Below, piece after piece: positions 23,442 to 32,435 of a DNA stretch of 62,805 nucleotides (position 1 is the first letter of the stretch; each line of letters begins with the position of its first letter). A program made the translations under genes and the position numbers. This stretch comes from Spirochaetaceae bacterium (GTDB lineage Bacteria > Spirochaetota > Spirochaetia > SZUA-6 > Bin103). The stretch spans positions 1 through 62,805 of the forward strand of contig JAPPNY010000078.1 in NCBI GenBank assembly GCA_028818385.1, given 5' to 3'. Below the pieces are notes generated by a model. The model had not been told where the DNA came from, ran no database searches, and saw only the letters and a list, made by a program, of their open reading frames with translations.

Positions 23442-24435
23442 GGTTGTTCTCCTTTTAGGAACATTTGATACGGCGCAGGAAACCCACGCCCCCTCGGGTC
23501 TGTAGCGACGCTACGAGGTGTCGCGGCATTCACGATTGAGCATGGGCCCCATTTACCTCCTGCCGGCCATCAACTGCCGGTCTTGTCTTCGAGTTCGCGG
23601 TCCTCTGATGCAGCAGGATCCGCGATACCTCAGCCAGCCCGCAGGCGGGACAGCATATCCTCATGGCAAGCAGCTTACCATGTCCTGTCAACGGCGTCAA
23701 TCCCATCCGCGTACATCGGCCTCCACCCTGGCGTCCAAGCCTAGCGAGCCGAGCCCGGGCGCTGGAGCAGGGGCAACCGCCACGCAGGCCTTCAACATGA
23801 TTCGTCTGTTCGCCAAAGGACCGAAACCCTCCCACCTACTATGCTTACAGATAGGGTATCGACATGATAAGGCTACGGCTTGACGGGTCAATGGCCAGCC
23901 TGTGCCCTGTCGGAGAAATCGCCCCTCGCAATGCGCCAGACACCCTACGTTTGTATAGTATCGATGGACACGGGCCGGCCGTCAAGGTTCGGTCGGTCCG
24001 TCCTCCCCTGCCTGCCGGGGAAACACGCCTGCGGACCGGACTCCGGGTTCGTCGATCAGCGGTCAACGTTCCTCCCTCCCGTCCCGTTCTGGCACTTGTG
24101 TTGCAGGACCCCGGCGGCGGATCATGGAGCGTCGCTCGAAGCGAACCTCATTGGAGTCAAAACAGACCCGCTGCACGTCGGGACGCCACCAGAACGAACG
24201 CCAGCTCCGCGGCTGGCGCCTCATTGAGGTGGAGATGGCCAGCGGGCACGCTCCCGGATCGAATCTCCCGGCTGGGCCGCCAATGCGGTCCAGCGGGCCT
24301 CTTACCTGTGATGGCAGGGGATCATCGAGACGCTGCGGCGATCCTGCTCAGCGATCGGCGCCGTAGCGAGACCGACGAAGAGGCCGCGGCTTGACGGTTT
24401 CTTTCCATGCGACCGACCGGGGGACGGAGCGGTAG
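23442..24435. other. About 1 kb without a credible gene
   Basis: Short open frames occur on both strands, but none has a ribosome site, family-like motifs or the codon bias of neighbours. A small palindrome (gtagcgacgctac, 23503-23515) lies about 60 bases upstream of the lipoprotein start. The composition is mixed and less G+C-rich than the flanks. The stretch may be the decayed right edge of the accessory island. No tRNA, RNase P, SRP or tmRNA signature was seen. Confidence 0.6.
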
Positions 24436-25431
24436 TCAGCCGCCTTCCAGCGCCGCGCGCATGGCGCGGATGTGCTCCGGCCCGGTTCCGCAGCAGCCGC
24501 CGACGATCGTCGCGCCTGCGGCCACCACCTCGGGCGCGTGTGAGGCCATGTGTCCGGGCGTGTGATCGTAGTGGGTGGCGCCGGCGACGATCTTCGGCAT
24601 GCCGGCGTTGGGATACGCCATCAGCCGCTTGCCGGCGATGCCGCGCTCGGCCAGGGCGCTCTGCATCTGGCGGATCGCCTCGACCGCGTAGGGCATCCCG
24701 GTGTGCTCCGCGCGGCGCTGCTCGGCGCCGCAGTTCACGCCGATCACGTCCACGAAAGGCAGCAAGTCGGCGCCGTCCGCTGCGTAGCGGCCCGAGGCCA
24801 GCAGGTCCAGCAGGTCGGCGCACGAGTGTCCCCAGTCGGTGCGGTACACGGTCGCCCGGCTCTTGCGGTCACGCGTGTACTTGAGCGTGAGGTTGACCGC
24901 GACCGGCAACCCGAACGCACGCGCCTCGTCGACCGCGATCGCCGCCTCGGTGGCCGAGAACATCGTCTCGATGCACAGCAGGTCGGCGCCTGCCGAGGCA
25001 AGCGCCCCCGCCACCAGGCGGTGCGCCTCGCGCACCTCGACGTCCGGTATGCCGAAGGTGGTGTCGCCCGCGTCGGCCTCGATGGCGCCCGGCGACGGGC
25101 CGATGGAGCCCGCGACGAACACGGGCCGTCCGCCCTCTTCGACCGCCTCCCGCGCCAGCCGCACCGCGGCGCGGACGATCGCGTCGGAGTCCTCGGCGCT
25201 GCGCCCGGCCATCGCCAGGTGCAGCGGCGATGCCACGAAGGTGTTGCTCTGCACCAGGTCGCTTCCCGCTTCGATGTAGGCACGCGTGACCTGGCGCACC
25301 GCGTCGGGATGGAGCTCGTTGGCCAGCGAGCTGTTGGGCAGGTCCACGCCGCGCGCGAACAGCTCCGTCCCGAAGCCGCCGTCGTAGAGCAGCACCCGGT
25401 CGGAGGCCAGGACGTCGCGCAACGAGCTCAC
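24436..25431 (-). CDS. Homocysteine S-methyltransferase-family protein
   Basis: A 331-residue TIM-barrel enzyme of the homocysteine methyltransferase (Pfam S-methyl_trans) family. The zinc-binding cysteines are in VIGVNCGAEQ (about residue 226) and in the C-terminal GGCCGTGPEHI (about 313). LLYDGGFGTELFARG at the start and GSDLVQSNTFVASP (about 57) are also characteristic. The methyl donor could be S-methylmethionine, betaine or another compound; there is no B12 domain. It begins at a GTG 19 bases after the stop of the upstream deacetylase-like gene on the same strand, so the pair is probably cotranscribed with the sugar-type genes to the right. Confidence 0.88.
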   Translation of the reverse strand: MSSLRDVLASDRVLLYDGGFGTELFARGVDLPNSSLANELHPDAVRQVTRAYIEAGSDLVQSNTFVASPLHLAMAGRSAEDSDAIVRAAVRLAREAVEEGGRPVFVAGSIGPSPGAIEADAGDTTFGIPDVEVREAHRLVAGALASAGADLLCIETMFSATEAAIAVDEARAFGLPVAVNLTLKYTRDRKSRATVYRTDWGHSCADLLDLLASGRYAADGADLLPFVDVIGVNCGAEQRRAEHTGMPYAVEAIRQMQSALAERGIAGKRLMAYPNAGMPKIVAGATHYDHTPGHMASHAPEVVAAGATIVGGCCGTGPEHIRAMRAALEGG

Positions 25432-25450
25432 CGGCCGGCCCCCGTGTCCA

Positions 25451-27241
25451 TCAGCCCCACTGTACGCTGAAGCGCCGTACCGTGCCGCGCGGCAGCTCGG
25501 CGACCAGCGCCGACTGCTCCCGGCCTTCCCGTTCCCGGCAGGTGACCGGCAGCGGCTCGCCGTCTACCGTAGCGGAGTCGGCGGCGCCTTCGAACACCAG
25601 CGTGGCGCCGTCGACCGCGGCGTCGGCACGGACGGCGAAGGTGAGCGCTCGTGCCCGCGGGTCCCAGTCCAGCGCTTCCAGGCGCAGCGCCCGGCGGGCG
25701 TCGTTGAAGGCGACCCAGTCGACGTCGGAGAAGCGGGGGATGTCCGCGGTGTAGGCGAGCATCGCGTCGAACCACGGCATCAGCCCGCGCGCGTCCAGGC
25801 TGATCGGGTGGAAGTAGGGGTGGTAGACGGTGTGGTAGCGGTCGCGCGCGTCGTCGGCCTGCCGCCGGGAGTCGGCGATGCACTCGTCGAGCGACCTGGC
25901 CGGCAGGAAGGTCTTGTCGGTCCGCCAGCCGTCGTCGGTGGAGATGGTGACCTGCTCGTACACGTCGATGAAGCGGCCGTCGGAGTCCATGAACCGGACC
26001 GGGAGGCCGCTGCCGTTCAGGTAGCCGCGGTCGAAGTAACGGATCGGCGCGAAGTTCACGTCCAGCCGGATGCCCTCCGCCGCAAGGTACTGCGCCATCT
26101 CCGTCCAGCCCACCCAGATGGTGCTGTGGCCGCGGATGCTCACCGCGCGGCAGCCGTAGCGCCGTTCGAAGGAGGCGAGCTGGTCCCGCAGCCCCACGCG
26201 CATCTCCTCGAGCTCAGGACGCGGCCCGCTCCAGTTGTGCTGCCCGGCCCCGTGCCCGGCGGCGCGGATCTGCTCGTGGCGCGCAGGCGAGAGCGCGTCG
26301 TAGTCGTCGCTCTTCACGTACACGGTGTACGGGACGTCATGCCGGTCGGCGACGGCCATCGTGGCCTCGTACTGCTCCCGCGACATGCCGTCGGAGTCGC
26401 CGTCGAACAGGGCCACCGCCGGCGCGTCGCCGGGGTAGTGCCAGACGCGCGGCAGCGGATGGGGCGCCAGCCACCCGAGCGCGCGCACGAACAGGTCCTG
26501 GTGCAGGTCGGCCTGCGGCAGGTCCATCAGCCGCTCGTCCAGGCAGCCCACGAACAGGTCGTTGGCCTTGTACATGCCGTCGGCGTCGTAGTCGGGGTAG
26601 GCGCCGTTGCTGGCCTGTTCCGGGCGCCCCTGGTGGAAGCGCACGGTGGAGGCGGCCAGGTCGAAGGTGTAGATGACCGCCCGCCCGGCGCCGTGCGGGG
26701 TGCAGACCACGGCCGGGTGCGGCGACGGCTGCCCCAGGAACGGGGCCAGCCACAGCGCCACCGCCGCGACGTCGCCCTGCCACGTGTACAGGTCGGCGCG
26801 CTCGTGGAACTGCAGGTCGGCCGCCGGCAGCGCCGCGGCCAGCGCGTTGCCCGGGTTGGCCTGCACGTAGCGGTCGGTCATGCCGCGCAGGAGCAGCGGT
26901 CCGCCGGCCCGCGGCCATCCGCTGGGCGACAGCGGCTCCAGCGCCTCGAACGGCTCCAGCCCGAACGCGCGCGCCAGCCGGTGGCCGGGGCGCAACAGCA
27001 GCATGCGCGCGCCGGCCGCCGTCAGGGCGGCCAGCTCCCGTTCCTGGTCCTCGGTGAGCGTCACGGCCGCGACCACCACGACCGCCGCGACGCGCAGCGC
27101 GGCCGGATCGAGCGGGCCGTCGGCAAGGTCGTGCACCCGGAACCACGGGTAGCCCTCCACCAGCAGGATCTCCTCCACGTAGCGGTGGAAGCGGTTCGGG
27201 TCGTCGCGGTGCGTGACCACGGCGATCGGTGCATGCGTCAT
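25451..27241 (-). CDS. Large protein with glutamine-amidotransferase-like N-terminus and polysaccharide-deacetylase-like core
   Basis: A 596-residue protein. Residues 1-200 look like a ThuA/GATase-type Rossmann region (IAVVTHRDDPNRFHRYVEEI, then a beta-alpha pattern and VVCTPHGAGRAVIYTFDLAA). Residues about 255-430 resemble a deacetylase (NodB-like) barrel: ALFDGDSDGMSREQ has the paired Asp, GHGAGQHNWSG a histidine, and SIRGHSTIWVGW another. The C-terminus is a short beta domain (LTFAVRADAAVDGATLVFEG). No signal peptide is seen. This combination suggests action on glycans or their esters, but it is not a family I can name. Its stop is followed closely by the methyltransferase gene, and its ATG overlaps the transglutaminase-like stop. 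Confidence 0.65.
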   Translation of the reverse strand: MTHAPIAVVTHRDDPNRFHRYVEEILLVEGYPWFRVHDLADGPLDPAALRVAAVVVVAAVTLTEDQERELAALTAAGARMLLLRPGHRLARAFGLEPFEALEPLSPSGWPRAGGPLLLRGMTDRYVQANPGNALAAALPAADLQFHERADLYTWQGDVAAVALWLAPFLGQPSPHPAVVCTPHGAGRAVIYTFDLAASTVRFHQGRPEQASNGAYPDYDADGMYKANDLFVGCLDERLMDLPQADLHQDLFVRALGWLAPHPLPRVWHYPGDAPAVALFDGDSDGMSREQYEATMAVADRHDVPYTVYVKSDDYDALSPARHEQIRAAGHGAGQHNWSGPRPELEEMRVGLRDQLASFERRYGCRAVSIRGHSTIWVGWTEMAQYLAAEGIRLDVNFAPIRYFDRGYLNGSGLPVRFMDSDGRFIDVYEQVTISTDDGWRTDKTFLPARSLDECIADSRRQADDARDRYHTVYHPYFHPISLDARGLMPWFDAMLAYTADIPRFSDVDWVAFNDARRALRLEALDWDPRARALTFAVRADAAVDGATLVFEGAADSATVDGEPLPVTCREREGREQSALVAELPRGTVRRFSVQWG

Positions 27242-28233
27242 CGGACCTCTCCCGGATAGAAGCGTTCGGCCCAGGCTTCCGGCGAGAGCACCTCGGCCCC
27301 CGGCTCATTGCGCTGAAGCAGCCGGCGGATGCGGTCGGTGGCGGCACAGAAGACCTGCGTGGAGCCGTCGACATGATAGGGCGCCGCGAACATGCCGCGG
27401 TACCAGGCGTCGCGCTCGGCGTCGTCGCCGAAGCCGGGCACGAACTGCTCGTACCCGCAGAAGCCGCCCGCGACCGCCTCCGAGCTGTCGATGCGCGGCG
27501 GCGTGCTGGTGAGCGGCTGCGCCGCGAAGCCCTCGCCGGCCGCGATCCGCGCCGCCACCTCCCGCATGCCCAGATAGCCGCCGGCGCGCCCGCCATCGCC
27601 GGCCGGGAACACGTGCGCCATGTCGGTGTCGGCCAGCACCCACTTGCGGTAGCGCGGCCAGTAGAACTCCAGCAGGGCGTGGCCGTTGTCGTACGTGTTG
27701 TAGCGGCCGGTGACGCGGCGGGCGCCCACCACGCGCGCGCGCCAGCCCCGGTCGGCGAGCAACCGGGCCGCCAGCAGCGCCGCCTCCCCGCAGGTGAGCG
27801 ACAGCGCTCCGCGCCGTGCCTGCGCGAGCATCTCCTCCAGCGGCTGCCCGTTGTGTGCGGTGCCGTGCACCTGGACGGTCGCCAGCGCCGCCAGCAGCGC
27901 CAGCGGGTCGCGCCGGAACAGGATCACGCAGCCGTAGCTCCTGCGCCCGCCCAGCGGATGCGGGCGGCTGTCGCGGCGCTCCCAGGCGGCCCGTCCCCAA
28001 TTCCAGAAGCGATACAGGCCCTCGGCGCGCAGCGCGAAGCAGCGGTCGGCGAAGCGTACCCAGCGCGGCTCGTCGATCAGCAGCGGCAACCGCGACACCG
28101 GCGTGGCACGCGTGCCGGCCGGCGGCTCGGCGCGCCCGGCGAGCTGCCGCACGGTGCGCGGCGCATGGTGCTGGGCAGCCACGTCGAGGCCGACGGCGTG
28201 GTACCGCGGGGTCGCCGCGGCCGGAGCGCTCAT
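27238..28233 (-). CDS. Transglutaminase-like superfamily protein
   Basis: A 331-residue protein with a papain/transglutaminase-like catalytic arrangement: cysteine in SLTCGEAALLAARLLADRGW (about residue 147), histidine in NGHALLEFYWPRYRKW (about 182) and aspartate in VLADTDMAHVF (about 200). Such domains act as proteases, amidases or cross-linking enzymes. No signal peptide or membrane segment is visible, so the protein appears cytoplasmic. The ATG at 28233 is 14 bases after the stop of the oxidoreductase gene, and the stop overlaps the next gene by four bases. The context suggests a role in the same, probably glycan-derived, substrate pathway. Confidence 0.75.
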   Translation of the reverse strand: MSAPAAATPRYHAVGLDVAAQHHAPRTVRQLAGRAEPPAGTRATPVSRLPLLIDEPRWVRFADRCFALRAEGLYRFWNWGRAAWERRDSRPHPLGGRRSYGCVILFRRDPLALLAALATVQVHGTAHNGQPLEEMLAQARRGALSLTCGEAALLAARLLADRGWRARVVGARRVTGRYNTYDNGHALLEFYWPRYRKWVLADTDMAHVFPAGDGGRAGGYLGMREVAARIAAGEGFAAQPLTSTPPRIDSSEAVAGGFCGYEQFVPGFGDDAERDAWYRGMFAAPYHVDGSTQVFCAATDRIRRLLQRNEPGAEVLSPEAWAERFYPGEVR

Positions 28234-28247
28234 CGCCCCCTGATCCG

Positions 28248-29525
28248 TCACAGCCGCACACCGGCGGGCAGCTCGCCCGCGGCGCGTTCGGGTCCGGGGC
28301 GGAAGTCGGGCACGTCCTGTGGGGCGCTGCCGGAGTCGATCGAGACGGCCGCCAGGATCGCCGGCGCCGCCGTGTCGGCGGCCGCGTACGCGTCGAGCTC
28401 CACCGGCACGCCGTGCAGAACCGCGTCCGCGAACTGCGCGAACACGTAGTAGTCGCGCCCGCCGTGGCCGCTGGCCGCCGCTTCCGGCGGCGCGTCGCGC
28501 GGGGTGGTCGTCCACGGCACGGAGATCGGCTGGTCGATCTCCCAGTCCTCGACCCACAACTTGGGGCCACCGTCCGGGGTGCGGTTCCACTCCAGCACGC
28601 CGGCAGCGCCCTTGACGTGGTGCCAGTGCGCGCTCTCGCCACCGCCGGTGTCGCGCGGCATGGCCGCACTGCTGTGGCCCACTGCCATGCGCAGCACCAC
28701 GTCGCAGGCGGTGTGCATCAGCGCCACCTGCAGGTCGGCGCGATGCACCTCCGGGTGGCGGTAGCTCTGCGGGCGCGTGGACATGGCCACCACGCGCGTG
28801 ACCCGGTCGTCGATCACGTACAGCAGCGGCGACAGCTCGTGCGGCAGGTAGACGATGGTCGGCATGGTGTGGCGCCAGGTCGGCGCCGCGCCGGCGGCGG
28901 CTGCGTGCTCGGGGTCGTGGTAGCGGCCGGCGGCATCCTGGAAGAAGGCGTCGCCGCCCTTGCAGCTGAAGTACTCTCCCTCCACGAACAGCGGCTTGCC
29001 GATGACGCCGGCATCGACGATGCGGCGCCAGGCGCGGATGTAGCCGGAGAAGCGCACCTGCTCCATGAGCATGAAGACGGCGCCGGTGCGTTCGGCGGTG
29101 GTGACCACGCGCCAGCAGTCCTCGATCGAGTCGCACAGCGGCACCTCGACCATCGCGTGGCACCCCGACTCCATGGCCGCGCAGGCGATCGGGATCTGCA
29201 CGTCGACGTCGGTGGTGACCGCCACCGCGTCCGGCTCCACCTCGCGCAGCATGCGCTCGTAGTCCGTGAAGCCGGGCACGCGGCGCCCGTGCTCCCGCTC
29301 GACCGCGTCCACCACGCCGGCGACGAGGTTCGCGCGCCGGTCGCAGACCGCGGCCAGCTCGTACTCGGCGTACGCCAGCGCCTTGCCGACCACGTTGCCG
29401 CGCCCGCGCGGCCCCAGCCCGATCACGGCCAGACGGATCGGCCGCTCGACCGGCGGCCGGTCCGCGGGCGACCGGTAGCTCTGCCGGTCGATCAGGGTGG
29501 CGCGCTGCTCGCCGTCTGCTGCCAT
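28248..29525 (-). CDS. Gfo/Idh/MocA-family oxidoreductase
   Basis: A 425-residue NAD(P)-dependent sugar or inositol dehydrogenase-like protein. The dinucleotide fold is RLAVIGLGPRGRGNVVGKAL (about residues 30-49). VTTDVDVQIPIACAAMESGC and MVEVPLCDSIEDCW hold the family EKP-like position, here EVP, so the usual catalytic lysine is replaced. The C-terminal half is the alpha/beta substrate domain (GEYFSCKGGDAF, WEIDQPISVPW). The ATG at 29525 is chosen over one at 29621. It heads the leftward operon down to the methyltransferase-like gene. Replacement of Lys in E-K-P makes classical dehydrogenase chemistry uncertain. Confidence 0.85.
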   Translation of the reverse strand: MAADGEQRATLIDRQSYRSPADRPPVERPIRLAVIGLGPRGRGNVVGKALAYAEYELAAVCDRRANLVAGVVDAVEREHGRRVPGFTDYERMLREVEPDAVAVTTDVDVQIPIACAAMESGCHAMVEVPLCDSIEDCWRVVTTAERTGAVFMLMEQVRFSGYIRAWRRIVDAGVIGKPLFVEGEYFSCKGGDAFFQDAAGRYHDPEHAAAAGAAPTWRHTMPTIVYLPHELSPLLYVIDDRVTRVVAMSTRPQSYRHPEVHRADLQVALMHTACDVVLRMAVGHSSAAMPRDTGGGESAHWHHVKGAAGVLEWNRTPDGGPKLWVEDWEIDQPISVPWTTTPRDAPPEAAASGHGGRDYYVFAQFADAVLHGVPVELDAYAAADTAAPAILAAVSIDSGSAPQDVPDFRPGPERAAGELPAGVRL

Positions 29526-29630
29526 CGCTCCATTCGTCGTTTCATTATAGGTCGCCCACGGCAGTCCCGCGCCTGTGAGCACTCGCACACCGTGCTTGAA
29601 GCGTGCTGTCCGAGAGCGCACGATGCGCTC

Positions 29631-29822
29631 ATGCCGGTGAAGATCACCATCAAGGGAGTCCCCGAAGGGGTGCGGGACGAACTGGCCGCACGAGCCGCCA
29701 CCCAGCGCAAGTCCATGGAGGAGTACCTCCGATGCGAGTTGCAGCGCATCGCCACCCGAACTTCGCCGGAGTCACTGCTGGTGGAAGTCCGCGAACGAGA
29801 GAAAGCGCTGAGAAACCGCTGA
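29631..29822 (+). CDS. FitA/VapB-type ribbon-helix-helix antitoxin-like protein, no partner toxin
   Basis: A 63-residue protein beginning MPVKITIKGVPEGVRDELAA with RAATQRKSMEEYLRCEL, the standard ribbon-helix-helix layout of FitA/VapB antitoxins. The C-terminal part (ESLLVEVREREKALRNR) should be the toxin-neutralising tail. No PIN-domain gene follows. Instead the stop overlaps the ATG of the next gene (29822), which encodes an unrelated protein. It is either a solitary regulator or a remnant of a toxin-antitoxin pair. It is divergent from the oxidoreductase operon and 105 bases away from it. Confidence 0.8.
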   Translation: MPVKITIKGVPEGVRDELAARAATQRKSMEEYLRCELQRIATRTSPESLLVEVREREKALRNR

Positions 29823-30736
29823 TGGCCGACGTCCCGTCGGACCCGGGCGTTTGCCTGCTGGAGCTGGACGCCGACCGGCGCACGGTCGCGGGCGATCCGG
29901 CGGCGGTGCGGCGCGGGGCCGACCTGCGCATCTACACGGAATTCGCCTGGCACGAGCACATCGAGCTCGGCTCCCCGAACACGGAGCCGGTGCGCGAGCT
30001 CTCCGAGTTCCGAGTCACCTACCTGCTCGACGACCGCTGGGTGGCGGCGATCATGAACTGGCGCGTGCCGATCACGCCGATGTCGTTCGGTGAAGAGCCG
30101 CGCATGTCGTTCTTCCTCTACAACCAGGACGGGTCGCAGGCATGCGCCTCTCCACGGCTCGACAGCGCCGCCCCGGCGCCGGAGCCTGCCGGGCAGCCCA
30201 CGTGGCCGATCAAGTACCGGGTGCTCGACGCCCATGACCGCGGCACGCGGGCTCCCAGCCACAACTTCGTGTACCGGTTCGACCGCTACCGCTTCTGCGT
30301 CAGCGAACGCTGGCGCGAGGTGCTGGCGCACGACGAGCGCGGCGGGGTGCGCGCGGGCTCGATCGACGAGCTGGGCGAGGCGCTGCAGCAAGGCCTTGAG
30401 CTCAAGGTGGCCGTCGGCGGCCTGTGCGCGGACCTGGGCGGCGCGACCGCGCACGAGGTGTTCGTGCACGTCGGGGCGAGCTGGCACATGACGCAGTCGG
30501 GCACGGTGGTGGCCGGGACACATCCGCTGGTGCGGGTCGCGCCGACGGTCCCGCTGCGTTACCGGTCGGGCGGCTGGGACTTCGGCTGGCTGCTGGCCGG
30601 CACCGACGGGCGCGTGCAGCAGCGGCTGGTGGAGCCGGCCACCGGCGCCTTCCGGGAACGCGAATCGGCGCATCCGGTGCGGTGGTTCGCCCGCGACGAG
30701 GGCGGCGCCTACGGCTCGCGCACCGCCAGCCGGTAG
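29822..30736 (+). CDS. Unknown 304-residue protein
   Basis: I do not recognise this protein. It is soluble, without signal peptide or membrane segment. Segments such as YTEFAWHEHIELGSPNTEPV, NWRVPITPMSFGEEPRMSFF, SHNFVYRFDRYRFCVSERW and GTHPLVRVAPTVPLRYRSGG suggest a beta-rich fold with aromatic residues, such as a carbohydrate-related sandwich. Its start codon overlaps the stop of the antitoxin-like gene, so it is probably translated by coupling. Its 3' end overlaps the convergent glycosidase-like gene by 28 bases. The codon use matches the flanking genes, which supports a real gene. Confidence 0.6.
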   Translation: MADVPSDPGVCLLELDADRRTVAGDPAAVRRGADLRIYTEFAWHEHIELGSPNTEPVRELSEFRVTYLLDDRWVAAIMNWRVPITPMSFGEEPRMSFFLYNQDGSQACASPRLDSAAPAPEPAGQPTWPIKYRVLDAHDRGTRAPSHNFVYRFDRYRFCVSERWREVLAHDERGGVRAGSIDELGEALQQGLELKVAVGGLCADLGGATAHEVFVHVGASWHMTQSGTVVAGTHPLVRVAPTVPLRYRSGGWDFGWLLAGTDGRVQQRLVEPATGAFRERESAHPVRWFARDEGGAYGSRTASR

Positions 30737-32187
30737 CTGTACAGGGACGCCTGCTCGACCCCGAACACGAGCATCACGGTGCGGTCGCGCAGGCCGCTCA
30801 GGTCGGCGTGGTCGCGCCACCGCACCCGTTCGCGGAGGTGGTTGCCCTGCACGGGTTCACAGTCGTCCAGCCCGTACCCGTCGATCACGGTGCCGTCCGG
30901 GTTGAGCACGCCGACGCGGACACTGCCGCCGCGCGGCACCGACTCCCAGCGCGTCTCAACGTTGACCTCCAGGGTGTCGCCGGCGATCACGGCCGGCTTG
31001 GTGACGACGATGCCGGTCGGCTCGCGCGTCTTCCAGTGGCCGTGCGACAGCGACATCCAGCGGTCCAGGCGGATCTTCGCCGCGCCGATCACGCGCGGAT
31101 GGATCGGCCGCTCGTCGGGCCGCCGCGACGAGCCGGTGTTGAAGTAGAGCAGCAGCTCGTCGTTCACGACGATCGGCTCGTTGTGCAGGGGCATGCCGCC
31201 GGCGCGGTAGTACGTTCCCTCCGGCCCGTTGTCCAGGAACGGCCGGTCCGGGGCGACGCGCCGCCACGGCTGGCCGTCGCGGTGGCTGACCAGCTCGCAG
31301 ATGCCGGTCGGAAAGACGCTGTCCTGGATGTCCAGGAAGCCCAGGTCCATGTCGCCGTAATTGAACGGGGTCAGGCCGTGCCACTCCCACAGGCGGCCGA
31401 AGGCGCTTTCGGCGTCGTTCAGGAACAGCGATTCGATCGGCGACCAGGTGCGCAGGTCGGTGGAGGTGGCCAGGCCGACGTTGCGCCGGTGCCGGTGGCC
31501 GGTTTCCGGGTTCCGGTAGGAGGGCGCGCGCATGTTGATCATCCAGCGCGCGTTGCGGTGGTCGCGGATCACCTTGAGGTAGTCGCCGTGGGTGGGCTGG
31601 ATGAATTCCGGCGCGCCCGAGAAGTGGATGCCGTCGGGGCTCTTCCACAGGTAGAGCCCGCTGGCCCGGCTCGCCAGCTCGATCTCCTCGTCGGTGATGT
31701 AGCGGTCGTGCTGGTCCGGGTGGGCGCGCGCCCACATGCGGTTGTCGTGCATGAAGGCGATCATCGCGTAGCGCTCGGCCGGCGGAGCGTCGTCGTCGCG
31801 GACCATGGTGTAGCCGTCCATGGCGTTGACGTTGCCGGGCGCCAGATCGTCCGGGAACCGGAAGTAGAGGTTGTTGCGCGTGCTGCCGCGCCACTCGATC
31901 AGCCCCAGCTCCGGCTTCTCCCAGTGGATGCCGTCGCTGCTCTCCGCGTAGGCGTTGGCCACCTGCCGGTTGGCGTAGTCGTTGAGCTGGTACCAGAGCC
32001 GCAGGCGGCCGTCCTCCTCGCGGATCACCGAGCCCCAGGCGACGATCCCGCAGCCGAGCTCCCACTCGGCGTCACCCTGCACCACCGGCTCCGGCGTGAA
32101 AGCCGGCCGGTTGAGCACGCGGCGCAGGTTGATGATCTGGTGGATGCGGTCGTCGTCGACGAACAGGTGCAGGTCCGGGTCGTACAT
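30709..32187 (-). CDS. Five-bladed beta-propeller glycosidase-like protein
   Basis: A 492-residue protein resembling GH32/GH43-type five-bladed propellers. The repeating blade pattern includes RLWYQLNDYANRQV, AYAESSDGIHWEKPELGL, LYLWKSPDGIHFSG, NVGLATSTDLRTWSPIES and LLLYFNTGSSRRPDERP. Phrases of the type SxDGIHW recur in each blade, as in glycosyl hydrolases acting on plant or algal glycans. A C-terminal beta-sandwich (SVRVGVLNPDGTVIDGYGLD) follows. No signal peptide is seen. The ATG at 32187 is chosen because the conserved part starts soon after; an upstream ATG at 32244 would lie inside the tRNA gene. The catalytic acids cannot be assigned with confidence. Confidence 0.75.
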   Translation of the reverse strand: MYDPDLHLFVDDDRIHQIINLRRVLNRPAFTPEPVVQGDAEWELGCGIVAWGSVIREEDGRLRLWYQLNDYANRQVANAYAESSDGIHWEKPELGLIEWRGSTRNNLYFRFPDDLAPGNVNAMDGYTMVRDDDAPPAERYAMIAFMHDNRMWARAHPDQHDRYITDEEIELASRASGLYLWKSPDGIHFSGAPEFIQPTHGDYLKVIRDHRNARWMINMRAPSYRNPETGHRHRRNVGLATSTDLRTWSPIESLFLNDAESAFGRLWEWHGLTPFNYGDMDLGFLDIQDSVFPTGICELVSHRDGQPWRRVAPDRPFLDNGPEGTYYRAGGMPLHNEPIVVNDELLLYFNTGSSRRPDERPIHPRVIGAAKIRLDRWMSLSHGHWKTREPTGIVVTKPAVIAGDTLEVNVETRWESVPRGGSVRVGVLNPDGTVIDGYGLDDCEPVQGNHLRERVRWRDHADLSGLRDRTVMLVFGVEQASLYSYRLAVREP

Positions 32188-32235
32188 GACCCGGCAGCTT
32201 AGCGCGTGCCGCCTGACCGGACGACCGCCGGAGGA

Positions 32236-32309
32236 TGGGCCCACAAGGACTCGAACCTTGGACCAACGGATTATGAGTCCGCCGCTCTAACCGACTGAGC
32301 TATGGGCCC
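32236..32309 (-). tRNA. tRNA-Ile2 (anticodon CAU, lysidine type)
   Basis: A 74-base cloverleaf on the minus strand. The acceptor stem gggccca pairs with tgggccc, the D arm is gctc...gagc, the anticodon stem-loop is cgga-ctcataa-tccg, and the T arm carries ggttcgagtcc. The anticodon is CAU. The motif ctcataatc and the G-rich acceptor stem fit tRNA-Ile2 (modified by TilS to read AUA) better than elongator Met, and the gene lacks initiator features. The 3' CCA is not encoded. It lies immediately before the glycosidase-like gene on the same strand. Confidence 0.92.
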
Positions 32310-32435
32310 GGCGAGGATACAGCCAACACGTAAAGGGCCACTGCGGTCAAACGGCTCGGTTGACGAGCCTCTCGCGAGACATGGGAATGGTCTGAAGCCG
32401 GGCAAACGCTGGTGGGGACGGACGCGACGCGTGCC

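Noticed and set aside
23442..24435. Several short frames (for example 23518-23883 and 23864-24394) considered as genes
   Set aside because: No ribosome sites, no motifs, no codon bias, and frames on both strands of similar length.
32236..32309. tRNA with CAU anticodon considered as initiator tRNA
   Set aside because: The first base pair of the acceptor stem is formed and the anticodon stem lacks the three G-C pairs of initiator tRNA; the pattern matches tRNA-Ile2.
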